Below are positions 43,519 through 52,314 of a stretch of 64,000 bases of DNA, in pieces (positions within the stretch are counted from its first letter, which is position 1; every line of letters begins with the position of its first letter). Made by a program: the position numbers and the translations under genes. The stretch is from Rhodococcus sp. IEGM 1409. GTDB lineage: Bacteria > Actinomycetota > Actinomycetes > Mycobacteriales > Mycobacteriaceae. The DNA lies in the NCBI RefSeq assembly GCF_030056735.1, contig NZ_JASHKN010000001.1, positions 558,001-622,000 on the forward strand. The letters are read 5' to 3'. The notes beneath the pieces were generated by a model, which was not told the DNA's origin, ran no database searches, and was given only the letters and a program-made list of their open reading frames with translations.

Positions 43519-45150
43519 GTGACTGCAACACTGCGCATCAGCGGCCTCTCTGCTTCCCGGGGAGAACGCACCCTGTTCTCCGACCTCGATCTCACAGTCG
43601 CGCCCGGCGACGTCATCGGTCTTGTCGGGGCGAACGGCGCCGGCAAGTCGACCCTTCTTACCGCACTGGCCGGAATCGGAACTGCCGACGTCGAGGGTTC
43701 GATCATCCTCAGCCCGCCAGACGCTGCGGTGGGTTACCTCGCACAGGAACCCGACCGCATCGAGGGCGAGACCGTCCTCGAATTCCTCGGCCGACGCACC
43801 GGCGTCGCGTACGCCGAGGCGGTCATGAACACCGCAGCCGAGACGCTGGCTGAAGCCGAGGAGGATCTGTACTCCCCGGCACTGGAGCGGTGGCTCGCTC
43901 TCGGCGGCGCCGATCTGTTCGAGCGCGCCGAGAAGGTAGTCGAAGAGCTCGGACTGGGCGTATCCCTCGACGCTCACATGACGGCATTGTCCGGCGGTCA
44001 GGCCGCACGCGCAGGCCTCGCGTCGCTGCTGCTTTCACGCTACGACATTCTCCTGTTGGACGAGCCCACCAACGATCTCGACCTGCGGGGTCTCGGGCAG
44101 TTGGAACGATTTGTCGCCGAGACCCGAGCGGCGCTGGTCGTCGTGAGCCATGATCGCGAGTTCCTCTCGCGCACCGTCACGGGGATCGTGGAACTCGATC
44201 TGGCACAACAGGACATCGCCGTGTACGACGGCGGCTACGAGTCGTACCTCGCCGAACGCGAGATAGCCCGCCAGCACGCACGCGAGGCCTTCGAGGAATA
44301 TGCCGGCACCCGCTCCGATCTCGAAGATCGCGCACAGATGCAGCGCAACTGGATGGAACACGGTGTCCGGAACGCGCGTCGTAAGGCCAAGGACAACGAC
44401 AAGATCGGACGCGGATTGCGGACCGAGTCGACGGAGAAGCAAGCCGCGAAGGCCCGCCAGACTCAACGCCGCATCGAGCGACTCGAAGTTGTCGAGGAAC
44501 CTCGTAAAGAGTGGGACCTTCGCATGGAGATCGCGGCCGCTCCGCGGTCCGGTTCCGTTGTCGCAACCACGAACGGCGCCACGGTAACTCGCGGTCAGTT
44601 CACGTTCGGTCCCGTCACGACTCAAATCGACTGGGGCGATCGAATCCTCGTCACGGGTGCGAACGGTGCCGGCAAGACCACCCTCCTGAACGTCCTGCTC
44701 GGCAAACTCGTCCCGGACGAGGGCATCGCGTCCCTGGGTTCCGGTGTCGCGATCGGTGAGATCGACCAGGCGCGCGGATTGTTCGAAGGCGATCAACCAG
44801 TAGTCGAGGCCTTCGGCGCTCAGGTACCGGACTGGCCCGATGCCGATGTTCGCACTCTCCTCGCCAAGTTCGGCCTGCGCGGACACCACGTACTCAGGTC
44901 CGCCGCTTCACTGTCCCCCGGCGAAAGAACGAGGGCTGCACTGGCTTTACTGCAGGCCCGCGGCGTGAATCTACTGGTATTGGACGAGCCGACGAATCAT
45001 CTCGACCTTCCGGCGATCGAACAGCTCGAGCAGGCGATGGAGTCGTTCGAGGGAACCCTCCTCCTCGTCACTCACGATCGACGCATGCTCCAATCCACCC
45101 GCAGCACGCGCCGGTGGCGGATGGAGAACGGACAACTCTTCGAGGAGTAG
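43519..45150 (+). CDS. ABC-F family ATP-binding protein
   Basis: The 543-residue protein has two ABC cassettes and no membrane helices. The first cassette has GANGAGKST, signature LSGGQAAR and LLDEPTND. A charged linker with a basic coiled region (about 260-320; RRKAKDNDKIGRGLR) follows. The second has GANGAGKTT, a divergent signature LSPGERTR and LDEPTNHLD. ABC-F proteins act on the ribosome, as translation factors or as antibiotic-resistance proteins that displace drugs. The class here is not decided. The GTG at 43519 follows AGGGA by 10 bases. Confidence 0.9.
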   Translation: MTATLRISGLSASRGERTLFSDLDLTVAPGDVIGLVGANGAGKSTLLTALAGIGTADVEGSIILSPPDAAVGYLAQEPDRIEGETVLEFLGRRTGVAYAEAVMNTAAETLAEAEEDLYSPALERWLALGGADLFERAEKVVEELGLGVSLDAHMTALSGGQAARAGLASLLLSRYDILLLDEPTNDLDLRGLGQLERFVAETRAALVVVSHDREFLSRTVTGIVELDLAQQDIAVYDGGYESYLAEREIARQHAREAFEEYAGTRSDLEDRAQMQRNWMEHGVRNARRKAKDNDKIGRGLRTESTEKQAAKARQTQRRIERLEVVEEPRKEWDLRMEIAAAPRSGSVVATTNGATVTRGQFTFGPVTTQIDWGDRILVTGANGAGKTTLLNVLLGKLVPDEGIASLGSGVAIGEIDQARGLFEGDQPVVEAFGAQVPDWPDADVRTLLAKFGLRGHHVLRSAASLSPGERTRAALALLQARGVNLLVLDEPTNHLDLPAIEQLEQAMESFEGTLLLVTHDRRMLQSTRSTRRWRMENGQLFEE

Positions 45151-45184
45151 CCGATCGGCGCTGCTTGCGCAGACAACCCGCGTG

Positions 45185-45218
45185 TGCAACTATTTATCAG
45201 GCGCACGCAATAGTTGCA
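45185..45218. promoter_or_regulatory. inverted repeat before aldo/keto reductase gene
   Basis: TGCAACTATT at 45185-45194 and its exact complement AATAGTTGCA at 45209-45218 are separated by 14 bases. The element lies between the ABC-F stop and the reductase start (76 bases before the ATG). It could be an operator or a weak terminator for ABC-F. Confidence 0.45.
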
Positions 45219-45294
45219 TGCGCGGCATAGATGGTTCACAGGCGACACAATCCCCGGTCGAACCGCCACGCACAGTCCTGAAAGGCACTTTTCA

Positions 45295-46134
45295 ATGTTG
45301 TCGATCCCCGACCGAACACTGACTCACGGAACCACCGGCGAACCGATCACCATCCCGCAACTCGGTTACGGCGTTTTCCAGGTACCGGACGCCCAGACCG
45401 AAGAGGTCACGGCCACCGCTCTCGAGATCGGCTACCGTCACATCGACACGGCCGCGATCTACGGCAACGAGGCCGGGGTCGGCCGTGCCATCGCAGGTTC
45501 GGATATTCCGAGGTCAGAGCTGTTTGTCACCACCAAGTTGTGGAATGACGATCAAGGCCAAGACCGAGCACTCGCCGCATTCGACGCGAGCCTCGACAAG
45601 CTCGGCCTCGACTTCGTCGACCTGTATCTGATCCACTGGCCGGCACCGGCAAAGGGCCTGTTCGTGGAGACCTGGGCCGCTTTCGAGGAAATTCTCGCCT
45701 CCGGCCGCGCCCGTGCGATCGGTGTGTCGAACTTCCTCCCCGAACACCTCGACCTGCTGGCCCAGCACAGCTCCATCACCCCAGCCGTCAACCAGATCGA
45801 ACTGCACCCCAGACTGCAACAGCACGCGTCACGGGAGTATGCACAGAGCCACGGCATCGAAATCGAGGCATGGAGTCCGTTGGGACAGGGAACTATCCTC
45901 GACGACCCGACCATCGGGAAAATTGCTGCAGCACACGGAAAGAGCCCGGCGCAGATCATTCTGCGCTGGCATCTCGAACAGGGACACACAGTGCTGTCGA
46001 AGTCGGTCACACCTGCCCGCATGCGCGACAACGCCGCGATCTTCGACTTCACACTCGATGCCGACGAGTCAGCTGCCATCGCAGCGTTGAACACCGACAG
46101 CCGTGTCGGACCCGATCCACTCGAATTAAACTGA
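45295..46134 (+). CDS. aldo/keto reductase, paralogue
   Basis: The 279-residue protein shows the same tetrad as its paralogue at 41854-42702 (YRHIDTAAIYGNE, TTKLWND, LIHWP, IGVSNF) and shares long identical stretches such as LAAFDASLDKLGLD. The ATG at 45295 is preferred because it starts where the family starts and is preceded by AAAGG; an upstream in-frame start is less convincing. It converges with a TetR gene 13 bases away. Confidence 0.88.
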   Translation: MLSIPDRTLTHGTTGEPITIPQLGYGVFQVPDAQTEEVTATALEIGYRHIDTAAIYGNEAGVGRAIAGSDIPRSELFVTTKLWNDDQGQDRALAAFDASLDKLGLDFVDLYLIHWPAPAKGLFVETWAAFEEILASGRARAIGVSNFLPEHLDLLAQHSSITPAVNQIELHPRLQQHASREYAQSHGIEIEAWSPLGQGTILDDPTIGKIAAAHGKSPAQIILRWHLEQGHTVLSKSVTPARMRDNAAIFDFTLDADESAAIAALNTDSRVGPDPLELN

Positions 46135-46146
46135 GTCGAAACGACT

Positions 46147-46722
46147 TCAGAGATTCTCGTGCGGAGCCAACGTCAGCAGAACAGAATCGACAGCCTGCTC
46201 AGCCAGGAGCGCGTCCAGCGGTAAGTGACGGAACAACGCCCGGTAATAGATCGGGGACGCCAAGGCGTCCAGGACGAAGTCCAGGTCGAAGTCGCTCCGA
46301 ATGTCGCCGCGTAGACGCGCCGATTCCAGCACTGCCGCAGTGGAATCGCGTCGCGGCTGAAAGAATGCCGACTGGAAATCCTGCGCCAATTCCGGGTCCG
46401 CGGCCAGATCCGCGACCAACGCGGGCAGTATCCGACCAACTACCGTTTCACTCAGTCCTACAACCAATGTCGTGATGCCGGCGACCAGGTCTGCCCTGAG
46501 ATCGCCGGTGTCCGGCGTCGGATCGGTGCCGATATGCGCCACGACGACGTCTACCACCAGATGCCGCTTCGACGGCCATCTCCGGTAGATGGCGGGGCGA
46601 TGTACACCCGCCCTCGTCGCCACCGATCCGATCGACAGCTCCGCATACCCGTTCTCCCCCAACACTTCCAGGGTCGCGGACAGTACAGCGTCGTCGATCC
46701 GCTCGTCGCGGGCGCGCACCAT
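46147..46722 (-). CDS. TetR family transcriptional regulator
   Basis: The 191-residue protein has the TetR helix-turn-helix (LSIGSVATRAGVHRPAIYRR, about residues 28-47) and a helical ligand domain ending in Leu-rich helices. The ATG follows the stop of the VOC gene with no gap (TAG then ATG), so it is translated from the VOC mRNA. A palindrome upstream of the VOC gene is likely its own operator, giving an autoregulated two-gene unit. Confidence 0.87.
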   Translation of the reverse strand: MVRARDERIDDAVLSATLEVLGENGYAELSIGSVATRAGVHRPAIYRRWPSKRHLVVDVVVAHIGTDPTPDTGDLRADLVAGITTLVVGLSETVVGRILPALVADLAADPELAQDFQSAFFQPRRDSTAAVLESARLRGDIRSDFDLDFVLDALASPIYYRALFRHLPLDALLAEQAVDSVLLTLAPHENL

Positions 46723-47136
46723 CTACAGCACCGGACGCGGCATGAGCACCAGACGCCAGCCGTCAGGATCTTCGAAAGTCATTCCCGCATTCTCCTCCCA
46801 GTACGGATTCTCGGCTTCGACGGGTTCGTGCCCCTCCTCACCCAGTCGCTGAACCACCTCGTACATCGCCGACTCGCCGGCAAAGTAGAGCACCAACAAA
46901 TTGTCCTGCGTCGGCGCCGGGCACGGGCTTCCGTCTTCGTGGGTGGTGAATTCGAGGTGATAGTTCGCATCCGGCAGTCCCAGCATGATCCCGTCGTAGC
47001 CGGCGTGCCCGGAGAACCGGTAGAGCTCCGGCAACCCCAGGCAGTCGCGATAGAACGCAATCACGTCGTCGAGTCGGTCGGTGGGTCGAGCTACGCGCAC
47101 CTGCACTACTGCGAGGTCGTTCGGCCAAGTCGTCAT
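46723..47136 (-). CDS. VOC family protein (glyoxalase/dioxygenase fold)
   Basis: The 137-residue protein has the paired beta-alpha-beta-beta-beta modules of the VOC superfamily, with VRVARPTDRLDDVIAFYRDC opening the first and the C-terminal FEDPDGWRLVL the second. Candidate metal ligands are the His in HLEFTTHED and Glu in the FEDPDG strand. These proteins may be glyoxalases, dioxygenases or drug-binding (bleomycin, fosfomycin) resistance proteins. The ATG at 47136 lies just downstream of a TetR-type palindrome. It is transcribed with the TetR gene behind it. Confidence 0.82.
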   Translation of the reverse strand: MTTWPNDLAVVQVRVARPTDRLDDVIAFYRDCLGLPELYRFSGHAGYDGIMLGLPDANYHLEFTTHEDGSPCPAPTQDNLLVLYFAGESAMYEVVQRLGEEGHEPVEAENPYWEENAGMTFEDPDGWRLVLMPRPVL

Positions 47137-47142
47137 GGTTAA

Positions 47143-47161
47143 ACGGTACAGTACGTACCGT
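47143..47161 (-). promoter_or_regulatory. operator candidate for the VOC-TetR unit
   Basis: ACGGTAC at 47143-47149 and GTACCGT at 47155-47161 are perfect 7-base arms around AGTAC, which itself repeats GTAC. It lies 7 bases upstream of the VOC ATG, where a bound TetR dimer would stop transcription. Confidence 0.6.
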
Positions 47162-47212
47162 AACAATTCGAGCGTAGGCCAGGCCTCCCGTCCACAGCCG
47201 ACCTCGCGAGAG

Positions 47213-47632
47213 CTACAAACGATCATTCTCCGGAAACGCCGCCTCGGGCATGAACTTCGGCCTGGCGAACAACACCGACAGCTTGGTGGGCTGCGACTCC
47301 ACCGGGCGATCGGACCGGTACAGCAGCGCCTGCTGCGGGGCGCTCACCCATTCACTGGCGAAGATCTCACCGAGACGCGAAACCGGCACGTGCGATCCAT
47401 CCTCGAGCCGAACGGCGACGTCAGCCGTGGTGTCCGACTGGCCGTACACGACCCACCATGATTTACCTTCGACATCCCCCGGAGTGTGCTGACCGATACC
47501 GATGACGGCACCTTTCTCCATCGGATCGCGCCAGAGCGCTTCGCGCCCTTGTGGTCCCACGCAGTAGCTACCGTCCTCGCGCACCTGCACGACCAGGCGG
47601 GACTTCTCGAGCACCAACTGTTCGACGACCAT
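47213..47632 (-). CDS. uncharacterised protein, 139 residues
   Basis: The product is soluble and predicted to be mostly beta strand. I do not recognise its family. It has an Arg/Glu-rich start, a region SWWVVYGQSDTTADVAV and no catalytic motif or signal. Coding character and a ribosome binding site (GGGGC to AAGGGG region before the ATG) support a gene. It is divergent from an XRE regulator gene across 106 bases; the two may share the operator there. Confidence 0.6.
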   Translation of the reverse strand: MVVEQLVLEKSRLVVQVREDGSYCVGPQGREALWRDPMEKGAVIGIGQHTPGDVEGKSWWVVYGQSDTTADVAVRLEDGSHVPVSRLGEIFASEWVSAPQQALLYRSDRPVESQPTKLSVLFARPKFMPEAAFPENDRL

Positions 47633-47708
47633 GTGAAGCCCCTTCCGTTGCCCGAACCTTATCCGCCGGCATCACCCAGAAGCGGGACAATCGCGGTTCG
47701 TGTTGACA

Positions 47709-47732
47709 AAATGTTGGGTTTTTACAACACTT
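47709..47732. promoter_or_regulatory. XRE promoter with inverted repeat
   Basis: AAATGTTG at 47709-47716 and CAACACTT at 47725-47732 are inverted repeats with one mismatch, directly after a TTGACA -35-like box at 47702-47707. The XRE start is 7 bases further downstream, so the site would block its own promoter and perhaps the divergent gene. Confidence 0.5.
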
Positions 47733-47738
47733 TGATGC

Positions 47739-48065
47739 ATGAGCCCAGTCCGGCGGGGAGACGCGCTCCCCATCTTCAATCGCATCGGAGTGCTTCGCGC
47801 CGAGCGGAAGATGAGTCGGGCCCAGCTTGCACAACTCGTCGACGTCAATCCGCAGACGGTGGGGGCGCTCGAACGCGGCGACCACTACCCCAGCCTGGAT
47901 CTTGCATTCAGGATCTGCTGGGTATTCGACCTACCGGTCGAGGCGGTGTTCTCTCGGACTGAGTTCGGTCCGCTGTCGACGGAGGTCTACCGGAATACAC
48001 CGTCGACGGAGGTCTACCCGAATGACCGCATTACTACCGGGGGGAGTGAAAAGCCCAGTGCCTGA
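47739..48065 (+). CDS. small XRE-family regulator
   Basis: The 108-residue protein is an HTH_3 DNA-binding domain (about residues 18-70; KMSRAQLAQLVDVNPQTVGA) with a short tail containing the internal repeat STEVYRN/STEVYPN, produced by a 27-base DNA duplication. It lacks any ligand domain. The next gene starts inside its last 44 bases. Regulators of this size often sit before a membrane protein and an ABC exporter, the arrangement seen here. Confidence 0.82.
   Translation: MSPVRRGDALPIFNRIGVLRAERKMSRAQLAQLVDVNPQTVGALERGDHYPSLDLAFRICWVFDLPVEAVFSRTEFGPLSTEVYRNTPSTEVYPNDRITTGGSEKPSA
47975..48028 (+). repeat. 27-base tandem duplication over an RBS
   Basis: Two adjacent 27-base copies begin GTCGACGGAGGTCTACC (47975 and 48002). 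The second provides the GGAGG ribosome binding site and ATG of the next gene; the first has the same GGAGG but ATA in place of ATG. Confidence 0.75.
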
Positions 48066-48603
48066 ATCAAATCTGGTCGACCGCTACCAGGCCCACCGCA
48101 CTCGGCGGTTCCTGCAGAACGAGGAGACGTTCCGACATTGGCTCCCGAATTGGCGAAGCCGTCGACGTCGCCGCATGCTCGTCGTCGCCCTCGCGGTCCT
48201 GTTCACCACGATGGTTGCCGTCAGCATAGCGTGCCTGTTCAATCCGCTCTTCGCGGTCGCGTGGCCGGTTCTCACCCTGTTGTTCCTGCCGACGTGGTCC
48301 TCACTTCAAATCGTGTCGGGCCGGCAAGGGGATGCACCGCGGCAGGCTTTGGACGAATGGGAGATCCAGCAACGCAACGACGCTCGCTCCGTCGGGCTCA
48401 GCGTGACCCAAACATTGGTGTTCATTGTCGCCATTTTCCTCATTTTCACCTCGTCGGTGCAGTGGAATGTAGAGAGGCTGCCTTACACGGGAGGTTTATT
48501 GGCACTGACTGCAATGCTGATCGGCGCGTGCACGCCCGCGATGATTCTCTCGTGGACCAATCCAGACCCGGATCCGATTGATTCGGAAGAGTTCGACCTC
48601 TGA
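48022..48603 (+). CDS. integral membrane protein, four helices
   Basis: The 193-residue protein has a basic cytoplasmic N-terminus (about 60 residues) and four membrane helices, in two pairs separated by an acidic loop (about 105-135). No family is recognised with certainty. The ATG at 48022 follows a GGAGG by 9 bases and overlaps the XRE gene. The order XRE, membrane protein, ABC ATPase, permease suggests a regulated export unit, in which this protein may be a sensor or accessory subunit. Confidence 0.75.
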   Translation: MTALLPGGVKSPVPESNLVDRYQAHRTRRFLQNEETFRHWLPNWRSRRRRRMLVVALAVLFTTMVAVSIACLFNPLFAVAWPVLTLLFLPTWSSLQIVSGRQGDAPRQALDEWEIQQRNDARSVGLSVTQTLVFIVAIFLIFTSSVQWNVERLPYTGGLLALTAMLIGACTPAMILSWTNPDPDPIDSEEFDL

Positions 48604-48646
48604 CCCGCATTACCGAAGCGCACCACTCGACCGATGGGAAGGACCC

Positions 48647-49543
48647 ATGTCAGCCACCCTCACGATCGACGGCATCTCGAAACGCTACGGCGATGTCGTT
48701 GCACTCGACAACCTGAGTTTCGAAGTGCGCGCAGGCGAGATCTTCGGATTCGTCGGCAGCAACGGCGCCGGCAAGACGACCACGATGCGCATTGCGCTGG
48801 GTGTACTCGGAGCAGATTCGGGGGAAGTTCGCCTCGGCGGCAAACCCGTCGACCTCGACGTGCGTCGCACTATCGGATACATGCCGGAGGAACGCGGCCT
48901 CTACCCCAAGATGAAGGTGGGCGCGCAACTTTCCTATCTGGCCGAGCTACATGGGCTCTCGAAAGCCGACGCGCATGCGGCCACTGAACGGTGGACCGAA
49001 CGTCTGGGCATTGCCGAACGCGTCAAGGACACCGTCGACTCCCTCTCACTCGGTAATCAGCAACGAGTGCAGCTTGCGGCCGCGCTTGTTCACGATCCAG
49101 CGGTACTCGTTCTGGACGAACCGTTTTCGGGCCTGGACCCGGTAGCGGTCGACGTCATGAGTGACGTGTTGGTCGAGAAGGCTCGCACCGGCGTTCCGGT
49201 GATCTTCTCCAGCCATCAGCTGGATCTGGTGGAGCGGCTGTGTGATCGCGTCGGCATCATCAGCCGCGGCAGCATGCGGGAGATCGGAACTGTCGACGAA
49301 CTACGAGGTAAGGGGGACGGCCGAATCGAAGTCTTCGCTCCTGACGCACCGGTCGGCTGGGCACACCATCTGATCGGTGTCACCACACTGAGCCACCTCG
49401 ACGGTCGAACGCTCCTGAGCGTCGACGGCACAGCCGACGATCAGCAGATCCTGCACGCCGCGTTGAAAACCGGACCGGTGCACGAGTTCACGCTACGACG
49501 TCCGTCACTGACCGATCTGTTCCGAGAGGTAGTAGCCGCATGA
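48647..49543 (+). CDS. ABC transporter ATP-binding protein, NatA/DrrA-like
   Basis: The 298-residue ATPase has Walker A GSNGAGKTT, signature LSLGNQQ, Walker B VLVLDEPFSGLDP and the H-loop SSHQLD. The C-terminal 80 residues form the beta-rich extension of exporter ATPases. It energises the permease encoded next, with which it overlaps by four bases (ATGA). The ATG at 48647 follows AAGGA by 6 bases. It should be part of a drug or Na+ exporter of the NatAB type; the substrate is unknown. Confidence 0.9.
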   Translation: MSATLTIDGISKRYGDVVALDNLSFEVRAGEIFGFVGSNGAGKTTTMRIALGVLGADSGEVRLGGKPVDLDVRRTIGYMPEERGLYPKMKVGAQLSYLAELHGLSKADAHAATERWTERLGIAERVKDTVDSLSLGNQQRVQLAAALVHDPAVLVLDEPFSGLDPVAVDVMSDVLVEKARTGVPVIFSSHQLDLVERLCDRVGIISRGSMREIGTVDELRGKGDGRIEVFAPDAPVGWAHHLIGVTTLSHLDGRTLLSVDGTADDQQILHAALKTGPVHEFTLRRPSLTDLFREVVAA

Positions 49544-50733
49544 GCAACCAGTTGAGCGGAGGTCGAGCCATCGGGTTGGTCGCCCGACGCGAATTCATGA
49601 CGCAGATCTCGAAGAAGAGTTTTGTGATCAGCAATGTCATCATTCTGGTCGCGATCATCGGCGGCATCATCGCCTTCTCACTCTTCTCCGGCGGCGACGA
49701 GGACAAGTCGAAGATCGGCTTGGTCGGCAACCAGTCACTCGGTGCCACGATGGTGTCCATCGGCGACACCCTCGGAAATCCGGTGACGGTGACGGAGGTT
49801 TCCGACGACGGAACCGCGCGTGATCAGGTCAAGGACGGCGACCTCGACGTGGCCGTGATCGCTGGATCGGGCGGCGCCGTCACTGTCGTGACCAAGAAGG
49901 AAGTGCCCACGAATCTGCGGGCCGTCATCGAGAGTTCCGTTGCACAACAGGCACAATCGAATGCGCTTTCCGCCGCAGGGATCGATCCGGCTCAGCTCGC
50001 CGAAGCCACGTCCACCGCTGTGGTCACCATCGATGCCATCGATCCCCCGGATCCCGAACAGGGCCAACGTATAGCGATGTCGATCGCTGCTGTGGTGCTC
50101 CTGTACATGCAGATCTTGCTTTTCGGAACGTACGTGGCGATGGGCGTCGTCGAGGAGAAGTCCAGTCGCGTCGTCGAATTGTTGCTCTCCACTCTGCGTC
50201 CGCTGCAGTTATTGTGGGGCAAGGTTCTCGGAATCGGCGCTGTCGGTCTGATGCAGATGGCTGCCTACGCTGTCGCGGGCGTCGCCACCGGATTGGCGAC
50301 GGGCGTCCTGACCGTGACGGGCACTGCGATCGGCGTTCTGTTCGGCACTCTCGGGTGGTTCATTCTCGGCTTCCTCTTCTTCGCCGTGCTGTACGCCGCT
50401 GCCGGGTCTATGGTCTCGCGACAGGAGGACGTCAATGCCACCGCGATGCCCCTCGCGCTGCTCGTCATGGCAATGGTCAGCGTGGCTTTCGTTTCGGTGA
50501 GCAATCCCGAAGGAACCCTGAGCAACGTGCTGAGTTGGATTCCGCCGTTCTCTGCAATCCTCATGCCCCTGCGCATTTCTGCCGGTGTTGCTTCTCCGTT
50601 CCAGATCGTGGGAACCATTCTGCTGATGCTGGTCGTGACTGCTGCGCTGTCGATGATCGCGGCAAAGATCTACCAGCGCTCCATCCTTCGCATCGGCAAG
50701 GTCGTTTCATGGAAGGAAGCGTTCGGACGCTGA
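49540..50733 (+). CDS. ABC-2 type permease, NatB-like
   Basis: The 397-residue protein has a first membrane helix near residue 25-45, an extracytoplasmic domain of about 130 residues, and five more helices from about residue 180 on, the plan of NatB/YhaP-type ABC-2 permeases. The MGVVEEKSSRVVELLLSTLRPLQLL segment (given here only in part) is the conserved coupling region. It overlaps the ATPase gene by four bases and is followed by a strong terminator. Confidence 0.88.
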   Translation: MSNQLSGGRAIGLVARREFMTQISKKSFVISNVIILVAIIGGIIAFSLFSGGDEDKSKIGLVGNQSLGATMVSIGDTLGNPVTVTEVSDDGTARDQVKDGDLDVAVIAGSGGAVTVVTKKEVPTNLRAVIESSVAQQAQSNALSAAGIDPAQLAEATSTAVVTIDAIDPPDPEQGQRIAMSIAAVVLLYMQILLFGTYVAMGVVEEKSSRVVELLLSTLRPLQLLWGKVLGIGAVGLMQMAAYAVAGVATGLATGVLTVTGTAIGVLFGTLGWFILGFLFFAVLYAAAGSMVSRQEDVNATAMPLALLVMAMVSVAFVSVSNPEGTLSNVLSWIPPFSAILMPLRISAGVASPFQIVGTILLMLVVTAALSMIAAKIYQRSILRIGKVVSWKEAFGR

Positions 50734-50770
50734 TTCTCCGGCGCACAACTGACGCCACGCGATCCCGGCG

Positions 50771-50807
50771 GCACCCCGTCCAGGTAGGTTCATCCTGGAC
50801 GGGGTGC
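50771..50807 (+). terminator. terminator of the ABC exporter operon
   Basis: Perfect 14-base GC-rich arms at 50771-50784 and 50794-50807 enclose a 9-base loop. It lies 37 bases after the permease stop and 20 bases before the AccD3 gene start; the trailing bases are TGCTTACTT. Confidence 0.7.
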
Positions 50808-50826
50808 TGCTTACTTGGAGGACGTT

Positions 50827-52314
50827 GTGCGAATCTCGGCCGAAGAACTACTCACTGCGGTACTCGATCCCAAGAGCTTCGTCTCCTGGGACTCCCCGCC
50901 CGTCGACGTCGGGCCTGGGCCGAAGTACGCGGAAGACCTGAAGAAGGCCCGCGACAAAAGTGGAGTAGACGAGTCCGTCGTCACCGGTGTCGGTACAGTT
51001 CGGGGGCGTCGGGTCGCGGTAATTGCCTGTGAATTCAGCTTTCTCGCCGGTTCGATCGGAGTTGCTGCAGCCGAACGGATCGTGACCGCCGTCGAACGTG
51101 CTACGGCAGAACAACTCCCATTGCTCGCCTCGCCCACCTCCGGCGGAACACGAATGCAGGAGGGGACCGTCGCGTTCGTTCAGATGGTGAAGATCGCTGC
51201 GGCAGTGGCTGTTCACAAGGCTGCGCACCTGCCCTACCTGGTGTACCTGCGTAATCCCACCACCGGCGGGGTTTTTGCGTCGTGGGGATCTCTCGGCCAC
51301 ATCACCGTCGCGGAACCGGGCGCCCTGGTGGGTTTCCTCGGACCCCGTGTCTACGAATCCCTCTACGGCGAAAAGTTTCCCGACGGGATCCAAACCTCCG
51401 AGAACCTGTACCGCAACGGCGTTATCGACGGCGTCGTCCCGGTGGACCGCCTCCGCCTACTGGTCAATCGAGCGTTGTGCGTGCTCACCGATCCCCCGGC
51501 TCCGGCAGTCGCGGACCCGATTCCCTCGCCCGAGATTCCCGATGTCCCTGCCTGGCAGTCGGTGATGCTCTCGCGCCGGGCGGATCGACCGGGCATCCGG
51601 CAGTTGCTCCGCCATGCCGCGACCGAACAGGTACCACTCAGCGGCACCGGGCAGGGTGAAACCGACAAGACGATCTTGCTCTCGCTCGCCCGTTTCCGAG
51701 GCTTTCCGTGCATCCTGCTCGGCCAGGACCGCAGCGGACAATCCGCGCTCACCACGATGGGACCGGCCGCACTTCGTGAAGCAAGACGGGGCATGAAACT
51801 TGCCGAAGAACTACAACTCCCGCTTGTCCTCGTGATCGACACTTTGGGCGCGTCGCTGTCCAAGGAAGCGGAGGAACGTGGACTTGCCCCTGAGATCGCC
51901 CGCTGCATCGCCGACCTCGTGACGCTGAGAACCCCGACAGTGTCAGTGCTGCTCGGTCAGGGAACCGGCGGTGGTGCTCTGGCTCTGCTACCTGCAGACC
52001 GAGTACTCGCGGCACAGAACGGGTGGCTCGCTCCCCTGCCGCCGGAAGGCGCAAGCGCGATTGTTCATCGCGACATCAGTCATGCCCCGGAGATGGCCGC
52101 TGCGCAGGGAATTCGTTCGTTGGATCTGCTACGAGACGGCGTGATCGACGCCATCATTCCCGAAACCCCTGACGCGGCCGACGAGCCCGTGGAATTCTCC
52201 AAGAGAGTAGGGGCAGCAATCGCGCACGAACTCTTCATTCTCGCCGAGGAGTCAGACACCGATCGCCAGTCCTCCCGTATCGCGCGCTATCGAAACCTGG
52301 GAGTTCCGCAATGA
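50827..52314 (+). CDS. accD3: AccD3-like acyl-CoA carboxylase carboxyltransferase
   Basis: The 495-residue protein has a two-part crotonase-type carboxyltransferase structure, like AccD and AccA fused: the first half has PTSGGTRMQEGT and GVFASWGSLGHI, and the second half has GQGTGGGALALLPADRVL. Length and plan match mycobacterial AccD3 (Rv0904c), whose substrate is not settled. The GTG at 50827 is preferred because GGAGG lies 5 bases before. It lacks an evident zinc finger at its N-terminus. The stop overlaps the next gene (ATGA). In mycobacteria echA6 adjoins accD3, whereas here they are 24 kb apart. Confidence 0.82.
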   Translation: MRISAEELLTAVLDPKSFVSWDSPPVDVGPGPKYAEDLKKARDKSGVDESVVTGVGTVRGRRVAVIACEFSFLAGSIGVAAAERIVTAVERATAEQLPLLASPTSGGTRMQEGTVAFVQMVKIAAAVAVHKAAHLPYLVYLRNPTTGGVFASWGSLGHITVAEPGALVGFLGPRVYESLYGEKFPDGIQTSENLYRNGVIDGVVPVDRLRLLVNRALCVLTDPPAPAVADPIPSPEIPDVPAWQSVMLSRRADRPGIRQLLRHAATEQVPLSGTGQGETDKTILLSLARFRGFPCILLGQDRSGQSALTTMGPAALREARRGMKLAEELQLPLVLVIDTLGASLSKEAEERGLAPEIARCIADLVTLRTPTVSVLLGQGTGGGALALLPADRVLAAQNGWLAPLPPEGASAIVHRDISHAPEMAAAQGIRSLDLLRDGVIDAIIPETPDAADEPVEFSKRVGAAIAHELFILAEESDTDRQSSRIARYRNLGVPQ

